The notes beneath the pieces were generated by a model, which searched no databases, was not told where the DNA came from, and saw only the letters and a list, made by a program, of their open reading frames with translations. From contig JAYKKM010000263.1 in NCBI GenBank assembly GCA_035772405.1, positions 7,099,501 through 7,163,500 of the forward strand: a DNA stretch of 64,000 bases, given 5' to 3'. Of this stretch, positions 45,010-56,422 are shown one piece after another. The position numbers were made by a program, and so were the translations under genes. Position 1 is the stretch's first letter. Every line of letters begins with the position of its first letter. Origin of the DNA: Chrysogorgia sp. JL179-B06. Taxonomy: Eukaryota; Cnidaria; Anthozoa; Scleralcyonacea; Chrysogorgiidae.

Positions 45010-46300
45010 TCGTTTTCCCTAAACTCCCACTTGTGATAATATACTGTAACTGTATGGCAACACCGGAAATGTTTTCTATTTCTTAAATGTGAAACAGGAC
45101 ACTGAACACACCACTCATTAAACACCACTGACCTAAACTGTATTAACCCATTCATTATAGAACTAAACCATAATCAATCCACAGTCATGTCGGGTAATAA
45201 ATTATAAAGAACATTAATTACCAGCATTTAATTATTCATCTTCATTGTCACTTTCTGCACTTGGCTCACACTTAGAGACCCAAAAGTTTTTGGACTTCAT
45301 GTGAATTAACATTTCTTTTTTCCGCAATCATGATTTTTGGTGCCAATTCCAACCAAATGCTGATAATGGTTCTGCAGCATTTTCATCAGCCATTAGCCGA
45401 TTATATTCTTCTTAACTATAAAAATAACAAAAATATAAAGTAATAAATGTATGAAGCAAAGTTAAAAAATATGAATTAAAGCTCGAACACAAGAAAGAGT
45501 GTTTCATCCAAACACTGAGAAGGGTGTTGAAAAACGAGGTTGCAGGCTGAGTTTTTAACTGACTTCGAGGTGTTTGGATAGACTTTATTCAAGTGTTTCA
45601 TAAATCCAAACACGCTTCATCTCACTGATTTGCTTTGTTTTCAGTTTATGAATTATTGAGTTTGAGAATTTGGTTCTTGGACTCTAGACTATTGTACCAT
45701 TATTATAGTAGCTGACTTTGGTTGCATATTTCGTTGCTAGGCTACAGTTGCTAATTTATTTTGGGAATGGATTACAGATTTTAAGCATTAATAACCAAGA
45801 TATGTAATGGTAAATGGTCTTCTTAACAGAAACAACAGACGTGTGTCTTTACAAATTGTTTAGCTCGAACGTAGCCGAGCTGAAGGTATGTCAAAATCGC
45901 CGAAGGCTGCCGTAGCTAAGATCTAAACGTCGATTTTACTGAGGGAGGAAAACCGGAGACCCCGGAGGAAAACCCTCAAGGCACAGGAGAGATCAATATG
46001 GGAGTACAACTGTATGGAATAGTACAACTGACGAGCTTCTACACTGTGAATTTGGGAGTGTCGGATTCTTATGATTTTCACCATGTTAACATTATGGTAT
46101 ACTCAGGGTCGTTCAAACCAGCTCAAAATGCTTTCGTGCAAAAGATACGTGTGATTATTCAGTTGGTAAGGTATTTATGAATGTTCGTGAAATTAAATAC
46201 GTCCGAACACCCTTAGGTAGAACATTCAGTTGAAAAGACTCACTTGATCTCTTGCAAAAATGAAAGTGTGCATTCCTTTTACGTCCTTCAACAAATGTTT
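45010..46300. other. Intergenic/intron-like, with decayed fold-back element
   Basis: The fold-back at 45,490-45,600 is a degraded relative of 17,375-17,490. At 45,925-46,000 the plus strand contains a GGAGGAAAACCGGAGACC-type purine-rich repeat. No gene can be supported. Confidence 0.5.
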
Positions 46301-46304
46301 TCCA

Positions 46305-46404
46305 CTATTTAACATTTGCCATCTGAAGGAGCATGTCAGCTCCATCCTCTTTTTGACTAGTGCAATGTTGTGTTGCTTCTTTTCTTATTCTTTTTGCATC
46401 CAGG
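46305..46404 (-). CDS. Likely last exon of an unrecognised gene
   Basis: After an acceptor (CATGTAG, 46,405-46,411) the frame reads LDAKRIRKEATQHCTSQKED, then GADMLLQMANVK and a stop (46,305). 100 nt: one leftover base plus 33 codons. The preceding candidate exon (about 46,472-46,590) is open in two frames. One (MNLADLAKFQHFM) fits the splice phases on both sides. The other (EMRYEKTDPVVLARKRK, SGRSRKVPALHE) looks more protein-like but does not fit the phase. I cannot decide. Function unknown. Confidence 0.4.
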
Positions 46405-46746
46405 CTACATGTACTATACACGATTGTTCGTCTTCCCCATCAATTGCATGGTGGTTCTCAGCTTACAATACCTCATGAAGTGCTGGAACTTTGCGAGATC
46501 TGCCAGATTCATCTTTTGATACACCTTTTCTTTTTCTAGCCAGAACAACAGGATCAGTCTTTTCATAGCGCATCTCATTTTTACCTTGTCGTCATTTTAT
46601 CTGCACCAGGTTTCCTTAAATATTAATAAGAACTATATTTTAGAAGTGGGATATGTGTATCCTTTATAAAACAAACCAGTCAAAATCTGATGGCTTTGCA
46701 CGAAACACATTCACAATCTCTTCAAAATCACAAAATGAGATATTAC

Positions 46747-46840
46747 CTTTACATAGCCACCACCAGCATCTTCTAGGAAAGGGTACTTGTTAATAATCGC
46801 TCCTGGAAATATCACGCCGTTCATCGGGAGTGTGGGAGCA
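46747..46840 (-). CDS. Exon with IINKYPFLEDAGGGY motif, unrecognised gene
   Basis: Acceptor TTTTTTTGACAG and donor AAG|GTAATA bound 94 nt: one base plus 31 codons reading APTLPMNGVIFPGAIINK, YPFLEDAGGGYVK. The KYPFL-D-x-GGGY pattern recalls a short conserved block in uncharacterised repeated proteins of fish and cnidarians, ahead of a basic segment (compare the RKRKGVSKDESGRSRK frame downstream). Just after the donor another frame reads ISFCDFEEIVNVFRAKPSDF, so the exon may originally have been longer. Phase agrees with one reading of the next exon. Confidence 0.5.
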
Positions 46841-47040
46841 CTGTCAAAAAAACAAGTTATATAATATTAGGTATATTGGCTAAATTTTGTAATCTAAAAC
46901 CATACCTTAAACCTAACAGAGCTAGAAACATTCTTCCAAAACAAAACTTTACTCTATAGACTCTATCTATTAATTTGGGTATTGAACCAAATTGGTATAA
47001 TAGAAATTATAACACACATGTTAAACAAACAAGCACACCG

Positions 47041-47096
47041 TAAATCCTTTCAACATGTAGTTTGATCGAGTGAAATGCCAAATATTACCTATAATA
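47041..47096 (-). mobile_element. SINE 3'-end fragment
   Basis: Shares ACATGTAGTTT-ATCGAGTG and AAATG-CAAATATTAC with the 3' region of the SINE at 58,630-58,850. A fragment of the same family, separated from the SINE head at 47,165. Confidence 0.55.
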
Positions 47097-47164
47097 TACC
47101 CAGAATCTTATCCCGGCATTACCACTACCATATATACAGAACTCGTGACTAGGCTCTCGGCAAC

Positions 47165-47325
47165 GGCTTCCGTAGCTCAGTGGTCACAGCACTGCACTAG
47201 CATCGCAGGGTCGCGGGTCAAGGCCTCGAAGTTGCATTTTTCGCAACTGGTCCCGGTTTGGTCTTAAAATGTACGTATTCCAACACTCAAAATTTTCCTT
47301 CACCGTAAATCCTTTCAACCTGTCA
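47165..47325 (+). mobile_element. tRNA-derived SINE
   Basis: The head has a pol III A-box-like TAGCTCAGTGGT (about 47,172) and B-box-like GGGTCAAGGCC (about 47,217), spaced as in a tRNA. It is followed by a family body: AGTTGCATTTTTCGCAACTG, then GTCCCGGTTTGGTC and a CCAACACTCAAAATTTTC 3' region. Related copies lie at 53,935-54,060 and 58,630-58,850. No full cloverleaf, so not a tRNA gene. Confidence 0.8.
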
Positions 47326-47348
47326 TAGGATATATTGTTTGAATAAAC

Positions 47349-47960
47349 TTGCTTTTCAGTGTCTTATTTAAGGTGGTATTACACAAAGTTTTTATTTTTT
47401 GTTTAAATGCTCTTTTGTTGCGTATAATAGCAAAACATTATAGACAAAGCTTTTCTTTGGACAAACAGTGTCAGTTACCATGGTTACGAGATAAGACTCC
47501 ACACGGGGTGAAATGGCCAATTTTCAAAACACAATTAAAGAAAGTTCAGTTATATAAAACAGTTCTGTTATATAAAGATAACAAATATATAGGGACTAGA
47601 CCTAATAAATCCTACATTTATAATAAAATAGACAAATTTAGGCTTAAAAGCAATGCTCTTGATCGGGCTCTTGATCAAGCAGCCGTAAAGCCGCCACATT
47701 GTATAAAGTCTATCGTATATTTTAGGCCTAGTACCTGGATAAGTAACAGATCTAAAAACGGGGAAAATTTCATTACAAAGTGTTAATTGAAACTTGAGAT
47801 ATTGTGTTTTAAGTTTCGTAAACAGGCAAACTTGCAAATTTGCAATTTTAACGTTCTCAAAGTCGAAATCATGTTCTATATACATGCCAATTAACTGAAC
47901 AGGTCCTTAATGTCAAAAAGAAAATAAATGACTGGATGTAATTTAGTAAGAATTATTTAT
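47349..47960. other. Intergenic; overlapping ORFs unsupported
   Basis: A 145-codon plus ORF (47,349-47,786) and a 105-codon minus ORF overlap each other. Both are lysine/isoleucine-rich, as expected of open AT-rich DNA, and neither shows a family motif. Confidence 0.35.
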
Positions 47961-47972
47961 AATATTTTATAC

Positions 47973-48269
47973 CTGTTCAAGTGTTGCAGTCTCTTTCTCC
48001 CTATATTGCATCAGGTCAGATATAAGTTCTGGTGTTTCTTCAGTTGATGGTGGTCTCTGTAAGGTATTCTTCAGTTCATGCAGTGGGCAGTCTGTATCAG
48101 GGGCTACTGTGGCAGAATTTTTATCAAGCCCCAGAAGGAAAGCGTTCCACCACTCTTTAGCTGATGCTGGCATAACACAATGCCACTTTTGCAAATCGTT
48201 TGATAAAGCAGGAACATCGACTTTATCAAAATTCGACTTTAAAAGTGAAGGCATATTCTCTGGCACAGA
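47973..48269 (-). CDS. 99-codon internal exon of an unrecognised gene
   Basis: Strong acceptor (ATTCTTTTAG) and donor (CAG|GTATAA) bound exactly 297 nt, phase 0 at both ends and fully open. It reads SVPENMPSLLKSNFDKVDV, then PALSNDLQKWHCVMPASAKE, WWNAFLLGLDKNSATVAPD, a Pro/Glu-rich linker (RPPSTEETPEL) and MQYREKETATLEQ. Length, phase and composition argue for a real exon. I do not recognise the protein. It may belong with the exons at 46,747-46,840 and 46,305-46,404 on the same strand, but the gap would need at least one more exon. Confidence 0.5.
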
Positions 48270-48279
48270 CTAAAAGAAT

Positions 48280-50740
48280 ATTAAACCATCCAATATTACT
48301 CTTACTTAGATTGAAAACGCGATATGAAATCTTGTTGGTCAGCAGTCACATTAAGGGAATCGGTTACTACTTCATGTTATGATGACAATATGGTTTTGGA
48401 CAAAATTTTGGTTAGGGAGGGCATTCTATGGCAAAATTCTGATTCAAATACTTCATGGTCATCCTCGATCATCGCCCGGGTTATATAGTTGCTGGGATAA
48501 AACATGTAACTTTGGTAAAGAAATTATGTTCTATGGAGTTGTTGAAGTCAAAGATCTCGCAACTGTTTGTACTCACTGGTATGATGATCATCATCGTGAT
48601 GATCATCATCACCAGGTCAGCACCAATATGTTTTGTCTTACATTACCGTACGTTTAAAATATTTCTTTGAGCTCAATTGTGCACAGCGCCACATATATAC
48701 TGTAGTAACTGTACTTTCCAAATTGTCCTCAAACAAAACTCCGTGATCATACAACTTTAATAGTAGCTTACATTATTTACTTATTCTACCGTCACATATA
48801 ATCGTCCAATCAATTGTCGTCGCTATTAGCTTTATGATGTAGGACAGCAACATTTTCACTGTTTACATGCAAAGAAACATCTTTGTGTTAAGATATTTTG
48901 TTTGATATAACTAGGTTACCAATTGGTAGTAATTGTTGCTGCGCAGAGTTCTGTGCAATTTTGGAGTGCTGAGAACAACCGGATGTCAAGACCTGAACCC
49001 GAGTAAGGCAACAGAAGGGGGGGTATCCTAAGCTTATTTTGGGTGGATTTAATTAAGGCAAAGTGGAGAATCGAAGGCGAATTGAGCGCAATTGTTTGTC
49101 ATGAGAACTGAATGATAACGATAAACTGCCAATGGCTAACAAAATATTGAAATTAATGGATATGACTCAGTTAATCTGTTTCTAATGACTCCCTCACAGT
49201 TGTCAGGCGTACTGGGGACATGGTTTCGAATTTCTGATGACACGAGGCAGAGACACAAAACAGAAATTCAATGCTGTTTCAAATTGTTGATCGATGACAC
49301 GAGGCGATAGACGGATACGATAGTCGTCTCCGGCACAGCATTTATCTAAACATATATGCGGTAGAATTGTGCGGTAGAATACATAAACACATTATTGTAT
49401 ACAGCCGGAGCGAGAAATATGAAACCCACACACGCGAAAACAACTGGTATATAGTTGTGATTGTTTTAGATAGATGAAAGAAAATGGTTTCCATATATTT
49501 CAAGTTAGAAATTGAACTTACTCATCTAAAGTTTAAGCTTTGCAACTGTGGCACTGACTGACAGACAACGGCGATCGAAATAAGTGTGAAAGAGAATCCC
49601 GATTCACGTGCAAAGGATTGTGGTTGATCATTTATAAAGCACCTATTGGGCTCATCTTCATACAATATTACAAAATTTTTAAGTCTCAATTTGTAATATT
49701 AGAGTCAACCTTTGGTTTCACCCAAAGAGGAATTATCAGCTTAAATATTCCCTATTTTGCGTATGATCATTTTTATAATTATGATTGAAATGAGCTGGGA
49801 TTGTGTTTTGGTACTGTACTGTATTGTATATCAAGGCATGATCTTGGGGACATTCATTTGGCAAGAGTAGGATTTGCTATATAGTGTTTTAAAAAATAAC
49901 ACAACCAAAAATTAATTAGTATTTTCAAATCACCTATCAAATCTGAATGACCTTGATGCTCAGGGCGATGACGCATAAAAAATTATCAATATCTAGCACA
50001 CGTGGCAAAATTAAGATACATTTGCCCTTTTAAAAGATGCCCCTTTAAAGCTTGATGCTAGTGTCAAGCCATGATCTGAGGGTCATTCTATTTTGGTGAC
50101 AGAATGCTATATAACTGAAAGTCAATATCAAGATTACTGTACACCAAGAACCTTCATTTATTTAATGTCTGACTTGTGAAATTTAGGTAATCTTGGAATG
50201 GTTCAATCTATCTGTGCATTCCTGGTCTACCATGCAGCAGTAGGTCGACAAATGCTACCTGAGCATTTTAATATCCAGCATACTACACATATGGGGAAAC
50301 TCATATGTGCAAATGCTGGCAGTGATTAGGAAATTTACGGGGAGATGATTAGGAGATTTTCCTACCAAGATGATTGGATACTAGATGTTAACTCTTCCCA
50401 AGGTATTATAGTTGAAATGCTATAAAAGAACAGAACTTGTTACTTTGAATAATTGTACCATATTGCTACTACATTGATTATATTGTGCCTTATTTATACA
50501 AGTCCTCAGCCAAACTTTGAGGATTTTTCAGCTAAACCTTTATTCTTTTTGTCTAGGTTCGTGCGTGGTAGCTGCATTGGAATGTAATCGGAATTCAGTG
50601 GCCATTTGTAAAAACGATGAGCAATTTGTTATCTCAAGAAGACTATCAAAATTCTTGTCCATGGAAAAATCTGACAAAGACAAGTGAGAAAAAGTTATCC
50701 TGTGCAAAAACAATACCATGAACTTAATTCTATCCACTTT
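48280..50740. other. No recognised gene
   Basis: AT-rich, with a (GATGATCATCATC) simple repeat near 48,582-48,612 and a 7-G run near 49,018. Several minus- and plus-strand short ORFs lack motifs. Nothing more can be supported. Confidence 0.4.
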
Positions 50741-50757
50741 TGAAAAGTAATTTATAT

Positions 50758-50965
50758 AGAAGTGGCAAACATTTTGCCTCCCCTATTTCATTCATATGTT
50801 TATAATAAGATATATAATAAGATATATAATAAGATTTTGCAAACAGATTGGCATAGAAGTGGCAAACATTTTGCCTCCCCTATTTCTTCCATGTGTTTAT
50901 ATTATATGATTTTGCTAACAGATTTACATCGGAGTGGCAACATTTTTGCCTCCCCTATTTCATCA
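50758..50965. repeat. Tandem repeat, about 85-90 bp, three diverged units
   Basis: Each unit holds GAGTGGCAA(A)CATTTT(T)GCCTCCCC-TATTTC. The units differ by small indels and one contains an ATATATAATAAG triplication. The plus frame happens to stay open through all three (repeated RSGKHFASPISS), probably by chance. Confidence 0.7.
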
Positions 50966-51047
50966 TGATTTCATTCATTCAGTCTAATGCAATATTTTGT
51001 GCGCATATTCCCATCGACATTAATATTGGCTGTGTGACCCTTACAAA

Positions 51048-51226
51048 AATTCCACATGATTTCACATATGTTAAATTTCACACATGTGAATTTGAAACAT
51101 GTGATATTGCACATGTTAAATTTCACATGTGAAGCTATGTGAAATTCAACATATGGGAAATATAACATGTTTCAAAATCACACGTGTGAAATGTAACATG
51201 TGAAATTTAACATGTGTGAAATCACA
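51048..51226. repeat. Dense CACATGTG/TTCACATGTGAA palindrome cluster
   Basis: About a dozen near-palindromes (TTCACATGTGAA, AACATGTGAAAT, CACACGTGTG) occur in 180 bp with AAATTTCAC spacers. Similar but sparser clusters occur at 43,218-43,312 and 52,985-53,095. It abuts the left end of the 7.1 kb transposon. Likely transposon-derived or satellite-like. Confidence 0.7.
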
Positions 51227-51821
51227 TCAATTACCAATTTGAGCAAAAAATATACACTATACACTGCAAAAAATGCATTTTTACGTTTGAGTAGATTTTA
51301 CACATTTTGTGAGTAAACTGCCAGTTTACTCAATATTTTGAGTTTATTTTACACTTCATGCGAGTTAAAAAGTGTTTACTCAATCTCTTGAGTAAAATTA
51401 ACACTTGGTGTTGAGTAAAATGTTAGTTGAGTAATTACTACTCAAAATGCTGAGTAACTTTACTCCTATGCTCACTTTTGATTTACTCAAGTATTGAGTA
51501 AAGTTCAATCGTTTAACTTTACTCATTTTTTTGAGTAAACGCGACGTTTTACTCAGGCTTTGAGTAGTTTTCCAATCTACTCAAGCCACGAGTAAACTCA
51601 TTCAAGTCAACTTACTCAAATTTTTGAGTAAAATAAGACGCTTTGAGTACTAAATATATAAACACACTCATTCACGAGATGACATTGACACAGAATATAC
51701 ATTGTAATTTGTAGAGCGTTCACGTAAGACCAAACGGCAGAAAATAACTCGCGGGTAATGATTATATAAGACGCGCAGCTCGTATAAACAGTCTTGACTA
51801 TACCTGCAGTGGTCTTCCCTT

Positions 51822-51965
51822 GACGAGTAAAATCGTCTGGCGTTAGCAAGAGTAATATTGTCTGGCGTTATAAGCCAGAATAATATCGTCTGGCGTTAGC
51901 CAGAGTAATATCGTCTTGCATTATATTATTATAAGCCAGAGTAATATCGTCTGGGTTAGCGAGTC
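51822..51965. repeat. Tandem repeat GAGTAATATCGTCTGGCGTTA-like
   Basis: Five imperfect units contain AATATCGTCTGGCGTTA, alternating with TAAGCCAGA, the near-complement of TCTGGCGTTA. It lies just inside the left subterminal region of the 7.1 kb transposon. Confidence 0.7.
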
Positions 51966-53322
51966 AAAGGGTTAATAAGCCGCGGCTTATTTTCGACACG
52001 CTTCGACCCTCTTCTTACTTTAGTCGCGGCTTACTATAGTTAGTGAATTGACCGTTTATACGAGCTGTTCGGGCTTATTTTCTGCCATATAATATACATG
52101 CATAAACGGTCCTTATAATTCGGTCGGACGTGCTGCTATTATCTGTCATCACTGTGAAATGCGTGATCTATTTTTGAGCAAAACAATGATGAGATGACAG
52201 TATTGGCAAGGATTGTTGGTTGATAATTCTGTTAACCAATCATTGACCAAGAAATCCATGCGGTATGATTCAAATATCTGGTTTCAACTTTCAACTGCTG
52301 TGCATGTCTCTTTCTCGGCGAAGCCGAAGGTTCTCGCAGTGCAGGCGTGTTAAATGAACCTCACAGACACAGTATTATCGTTCTCTTTTTAATCAAATCC
52401 ATTCAAAATGATAACAACAGTGGAAGACGTAAAATCCTGTTGGCTGAAGTTGGTTATGACAACTATTGTTAAGATTTTCCAAGGTACAGATATGTCCTTT
52501 CTGTATGGCGCCATCATATCTATTATTGAACTTAACACGCGGTTGTACGTATATCAACTTCATGCTATAAAGTATTATCATTATACATTAGACTCACAAT
52601 TGTTGAATCAATAACAACATATGTATGGCGGTATTTGTGCTGAGAATGCCCAAATTGTAAGCAGAATAATTTGCGGTCTTATACATTTGGCGCAATCAAC
52701 TGCCTGTACTTGTATATATTATAATATTCTTCTCAATAGAGCTATATTTGTGTGTACACATCGAATTATTATTATCATCTAATGTGTTACGCGGACCCAA
52801 CAGCTAGGCAAAATCGCAGTATATAATCGTTACAAGGAGAGACTCCAGTGGGGAACCCAGGTTAGTATCAAGATATTCCTCAAATTTGCATATTTTTAGA
52901 AACAGTAATTATTTTTAGAAACAGGGCCATGAAGGTTAATAAATGCATTTACTCTAATTTACTATAAAAATACAATGCTTTATTTGTGTGAAATATGTGG
53001 AACAATATATGAAATATGTGAAACAAATTATCCATGTGAAATAAATTATCCATGTGAAATATGCGGACCAATACATGAAATAAGGCATAAATATAAAATT
53101 TATTTCTCATGTTGACCAGGATGTCTCACTCGTTTGCTTTGCGCAATTGTGAAATATCCTGGTTAATACTCAAAATAAATGTCACATTTCTGCATATCCA
53201 TATATTATTTTCTATATTGATTCACTTTAAAATCTAGAAATTAAGTACCGGTATAAGCCTCAAAATGACATTAGAATTTGTCTTGACTCTGTACTATAGC
53301 AGTGCTGTGTATCAGCTTTTGT

Positions 53323-53396
53323 GTAAGGTGGCTTTTGCCGCCTTTTACCATTAGCTCACTCAGGTGGCACTTCATGAGCCGCCTGTTAGTGAGAAC
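53323..53396. ncRNA. RNA-like double hairpin, copy 1
   Basis: Hairpin 1: AAGGTGGC-TTTT-GCCGCCTT, with GTAA/TTAC extending it. Hairpin 2: CTCACT, CAGGTGGC, 9-nt loop, GCCGCCTG, TT, AGTGAG. A second copy at 53,459-53,534 keeps both hairpins with different stem bases. This pattern of compensatory change suggests a selected structure, but two copies are few and expression is unknown. Confidence 0.45.
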
Positions 53397-53458
53397 TGCA
53401 AAGACAGAGGTCAAGGCTTGTATACATTTATGTTGATGCAGTTAAATTCTGTTGTTGT

Positions 53459-53534
53459 GTAAGGTGGTTATGCCGCCTTTTACCAGCACCTCTTTTGAGT
53501 GGCATGTGAACTCAAGCCGCTCATTAGAGAGGAG
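53459..53534. ncRNA. RNA-like double hairpin, copy 2
   Basis: Hairpin 1: AAGGTGGT-TAT-GCCGCCTT. Hairpin 2: CCTCT, inner stem GAGTGGC, 12-nt loop, GCCGCTC, then AGAGG. Relative to copy 1 the inner stem changes on both sides (CAGG/CCTG to GAG/CTC) and the outer stem changes on both sides (CTCACT/AGTGAG to CCTCT/AGAGG). The distance between copies is about 136 bp. Confidence 0.45.
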
Positions 53535-53934
53535 ATACATAAATGTATACCTACTGTATGTTCATGTGAGGAAAATTTAAATGGTGAATTAAAATTTTAA
53601 TGCATCTATTATGGTGAAAAATGAAAGCTAAAGTAGTTGACCTACTGTATATTTATATTGTAGAAGCTACAGGTACTTGTAATACAACAGTACAGGGTAA
53701 TGACTGAAGTTGTATGGTGTTAGCCAGAGTACATCATGACTTGTATAATCACTGAAATATATATATTTTAAGTGTATATTTGGTAATTGAGCAATGGAAT
53801 ATACATGTACATGTAAATGTCAATGAATTTTTTTCTACAATTATGTTAAATTAGAAGGATTACGGTTTAAACCTTTTAAAACTAAATTAGTATCAGTTTC
53901 AAAAATACAACATAGGTGTATGAGTTTTCTGGAG

Positions 53935-54060
53935 GAATTATGATCGAGGTCTTGGAAATATAGTCTGGGCACTGCTCAACAGAAATGCAGGCCGATCAAG
54001 GGTTTGATCCCAATCAGAAGGCCTTGAATTTGCATTTTTGCAACTAGTCCCAGTTTATTA
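53935..54060 (+). mobile_element. tRNA-derived SINE, degraded copy
   Basis: B-box-like GGGTTTGATCCC (about 54,000), then TGAATTTGCATTTTTGCAAC and AGTCCCAGTTT, the same body as the SINE at 47,165. The A box is not recognisable. Confidence 0.65.
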
Positions 54061-54184
54061 AAAAAATTCATATCATGTGATACATATAATTTACCAGTTT
54101 ATAATTATTTTTATCTATCATTGACTAGATGATTGAGTTTGAATGGATTTTGGCTATAAATACAAGTACCTGTATTGAATACAC

Positions 54185-54291
54185 AAGAAATTACAAGAAC
54201 AAAGAAGGCAAAAAATCAAGATGTGATGAATAATTTTTTAAGTGCATTGGATGAGACAGATGTTATGGAGATCCACAGGAACATTCAGCTG
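54185..54291 (+). pseudogene. Exon-like segment inside the 7.1 kb transposon
   Basis: The frame reads QEITRTKKAKNQDVMNNFL, then SALDETDVMEIHRNIQL, ending at CTG|GTAAGC, a strong donor, in phase 0. The next candidate exon (about 54,917 on) is open in a frame reading YKEFTNVNEDVIGLSQRIQD. Splice phases between them were not resolved. Family unknown. Confidence 0.35.
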
Positions 54292-54919
54292 GTAAGCATT
54301 CATTATTAGCCTAATATATAGTACTGATATAAAATGTGTTAAAATCTATCTTATTGACACTCAAGTTTACTATAGCTATACCATTGATATAGGTTTCCAT
54401 TTCAGTTACTGCACAATAGGCTATAGAGTAAGTAGCCTATAATCAAGTGTGAATGTCAAATATTGCATGATTGATGAAAATGTATCTTATTGACACTCTA
54501 GTTTACTATAGCTATACTATTGATATAGGTTTACAATGCAGTTACTGCACAATTAATATAGGCTATATAGAGTAAGTAGCCTATACAAGTGTGAATGTCA
54601 AATATTGCATGATTGATGATTCTGGCTTTGCATTTGATACATTCAACAATTATGTTATATTTGAATAATGAATTTTAATTCAAGCTTTCAATTGTCAGAC
54701 TACAATACACTAAAGTCTTCAAACATCTTCAGGTTATACAGTACGCCACGGTCTTCCTAGTTACATTAAAGACTGTAGCATGACAGTTCAAAGCCCAGAG
54801 AATATCTATTTTTCCCTTTTAAATAATTATGTCGGTAAATGTTGTAAAATAAGGTGTGGTCTTGCCAATAACTATATGTATTAGACTTATTTCAATTTAT
54901 ACCTGTAACATTAGGCTGA

Positions 54920-55189
54920 GGAACTCAGTACAAAGAGTTCACAAATGTGAATGAAGATGTTATAGGTTTATCCCAACGCATTCAAGATTATGAACTGCTA
55001 CTGTACCTACAGTATGCTATTCATGTATTAGTTGCAGTGATGGTCTTGCCATTTCTACTGCAACATAAGTCAGTAAAGCAATATGCCACTAATATTTTGT
55101 GGACTATCACTGTAAGAATTGTTTATACTTCTTTGGTGAACTTTCTGAGTGATAAATGTTTATGTCCATTTTTTAACAGTATATTGTAA
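54920..55189 (+). pseudogene. Open exon-like segment inside the 7.1 kb transposon
   Basis: Open from about 54,929 to 55,189 (YKEFTNVNEDVIGLSQRIQD, YELLLYLQYAIHVLVAVMVL, PFLLQHKS). The hydrophobic stretch could be a membrane-like helix or chance in AT-rich DNA. Not recognised. Confidence 0.25.
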
Positions 55190-55460
55190 ATTAACCACAG
55201 GTCTTCAGTTATCTACAGTACCGCACATGGAGAAAATCACCCTATATACAGTATACTATAGATACCACAGTCTGCACTATATCTTTAGTTAACTCTCTGC
55301 TTTTTTCCTTCAGATTCCTGGCTGCTGTATATTATTTCACCATGGATGTTTTTGTATATTTTTATTAAACCATTCCCTAACTGAAGCTTCGTATTATTTA
55401 AACTGCATGTATATGCAACTGTCCCTGTTTAAAAGTATTTTTCAACAATTATTCTTACAG

Positions 55461-55634
55461 GATGATAAAAATTTCCAAGATGTGGCGAAGAGCAGCTCTG
55501 AACCGCAAGGTGCCTTGCAACAGTGTGAGGTTGCAACAATTGCAAAAAACCAAGTGATATGTGAAGTTGATGGAGGCTTAGTTTATGCCACAATTGGCTA
55601 TATCACAGCCGACTATGTTTTTATATATGTTTAA
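55461..55634 (+). pseudogene. Terminal exon-like segment with ADYVF tail
   Basis: A strong acceptor (TTCTTACAG) is followed by DDKNFQDVAKSSSEPQG, ALQQCEVATIAKNQVICEVD, then GGLVYATIGYITADYVFIYV and a stop. The A-x-YVF ending echoes the AYYVFDVSY tail of units A-C (4,889) and YVFDAEYPKG (18,960). It may therefore be the C-terminus of a third, related transposase-like gene, which would be the transposon's own gene. Resemblance is by eye and short. Confidence 0.35.
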
Positions 55635-56223
55635 GTATGCATATTCCTTAAGCATTTTTTGCTTGTTTTTGCAAAAATGTGTTTTGCAAATTCAAGATGA
55701 CAAGAAGCTACCATACATTATTATTTCATTTGTTAACCAGCTAAATTTGGTCAGCAAAATATAAGGGTAAACTAGCTGACTTGCTATATATTTCAAGTAT
55801 ATATATATTATATAGAATATGTACGGTGGCCCAGGGCCCCAGAAGTGTCACAGGGCCCCAGAAGTGTCACAACACAATTCAAAATTTGCAACACATTTCA
55901 AAATTCGCAACACATTTCAAAATTCGCAACACATTTCAAAATTATTATAAAGTGTCACAACACAATTCAAAATTTGCAACACATTTCAAAATTCGCAACA
56001 CATTTCAAAATTCGCAACACATTTCAAAATCGACAACACATTTCCAAGTAGAGGTTCACAACACAATTAAATTTACGCAACACAATTCAAAATTCGCAAC
56101 ACATTTCAAAAATCAACATCGACAACACAAAAGGTAAGTACTTCATGTATGCCTATTATTATGTCTCAAGGCGGGTTAGGGGTAGTATGTAGCATATAGT
56201 ATGGTGAAGTACGCTGCAATAAG

Positions 56224-56414
56224 CAGTGGCGCCGGCAGGATTTATTTTTGGGGGGGCAAAATTGGTAAAATTGGTAACCGTACACTTGACAACCAAATAT
56301 TTACACACCGCCCCCCCCCCCCTACGATACCGGATTTGGACGAATAAAAAACCCACTCTGGAGAATGTTGGGGGGGCGGCTGCCCCCCCTCGCCCCCCCT
56401 TGCCGGCGCCACTG
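56224..56414. mobile_element. hAT-type MITE with 8-bp target duplication
   Basis: Perfect 14-bp ends CAGTGGCGCCGGCA...complement. The 8-bp duplication GCAATAAG is at 56,216-56,223 and 56,415-56,422. The other arm of the host inverted repeat (about 56,832-56,838 on the plus strand) is the uninterrupted empty site with a single GCAATAAG. CAGTGGCG ends with an 8-bp duplication are diagnostic of the hAT group. G/C homopolymer runs fill the centre. No coding. Confidence 0.95.
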
Positions 56415-56422
56415 GCAATAAG

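Noticed and set aside
50762..50968. Plus ORF with repeated RSGKHFASPISS as a repeat protein
   Set aside because: Follows the 85-90 bp DNA tandem repeat; unit lengths vary and no other evidence of coding exists.
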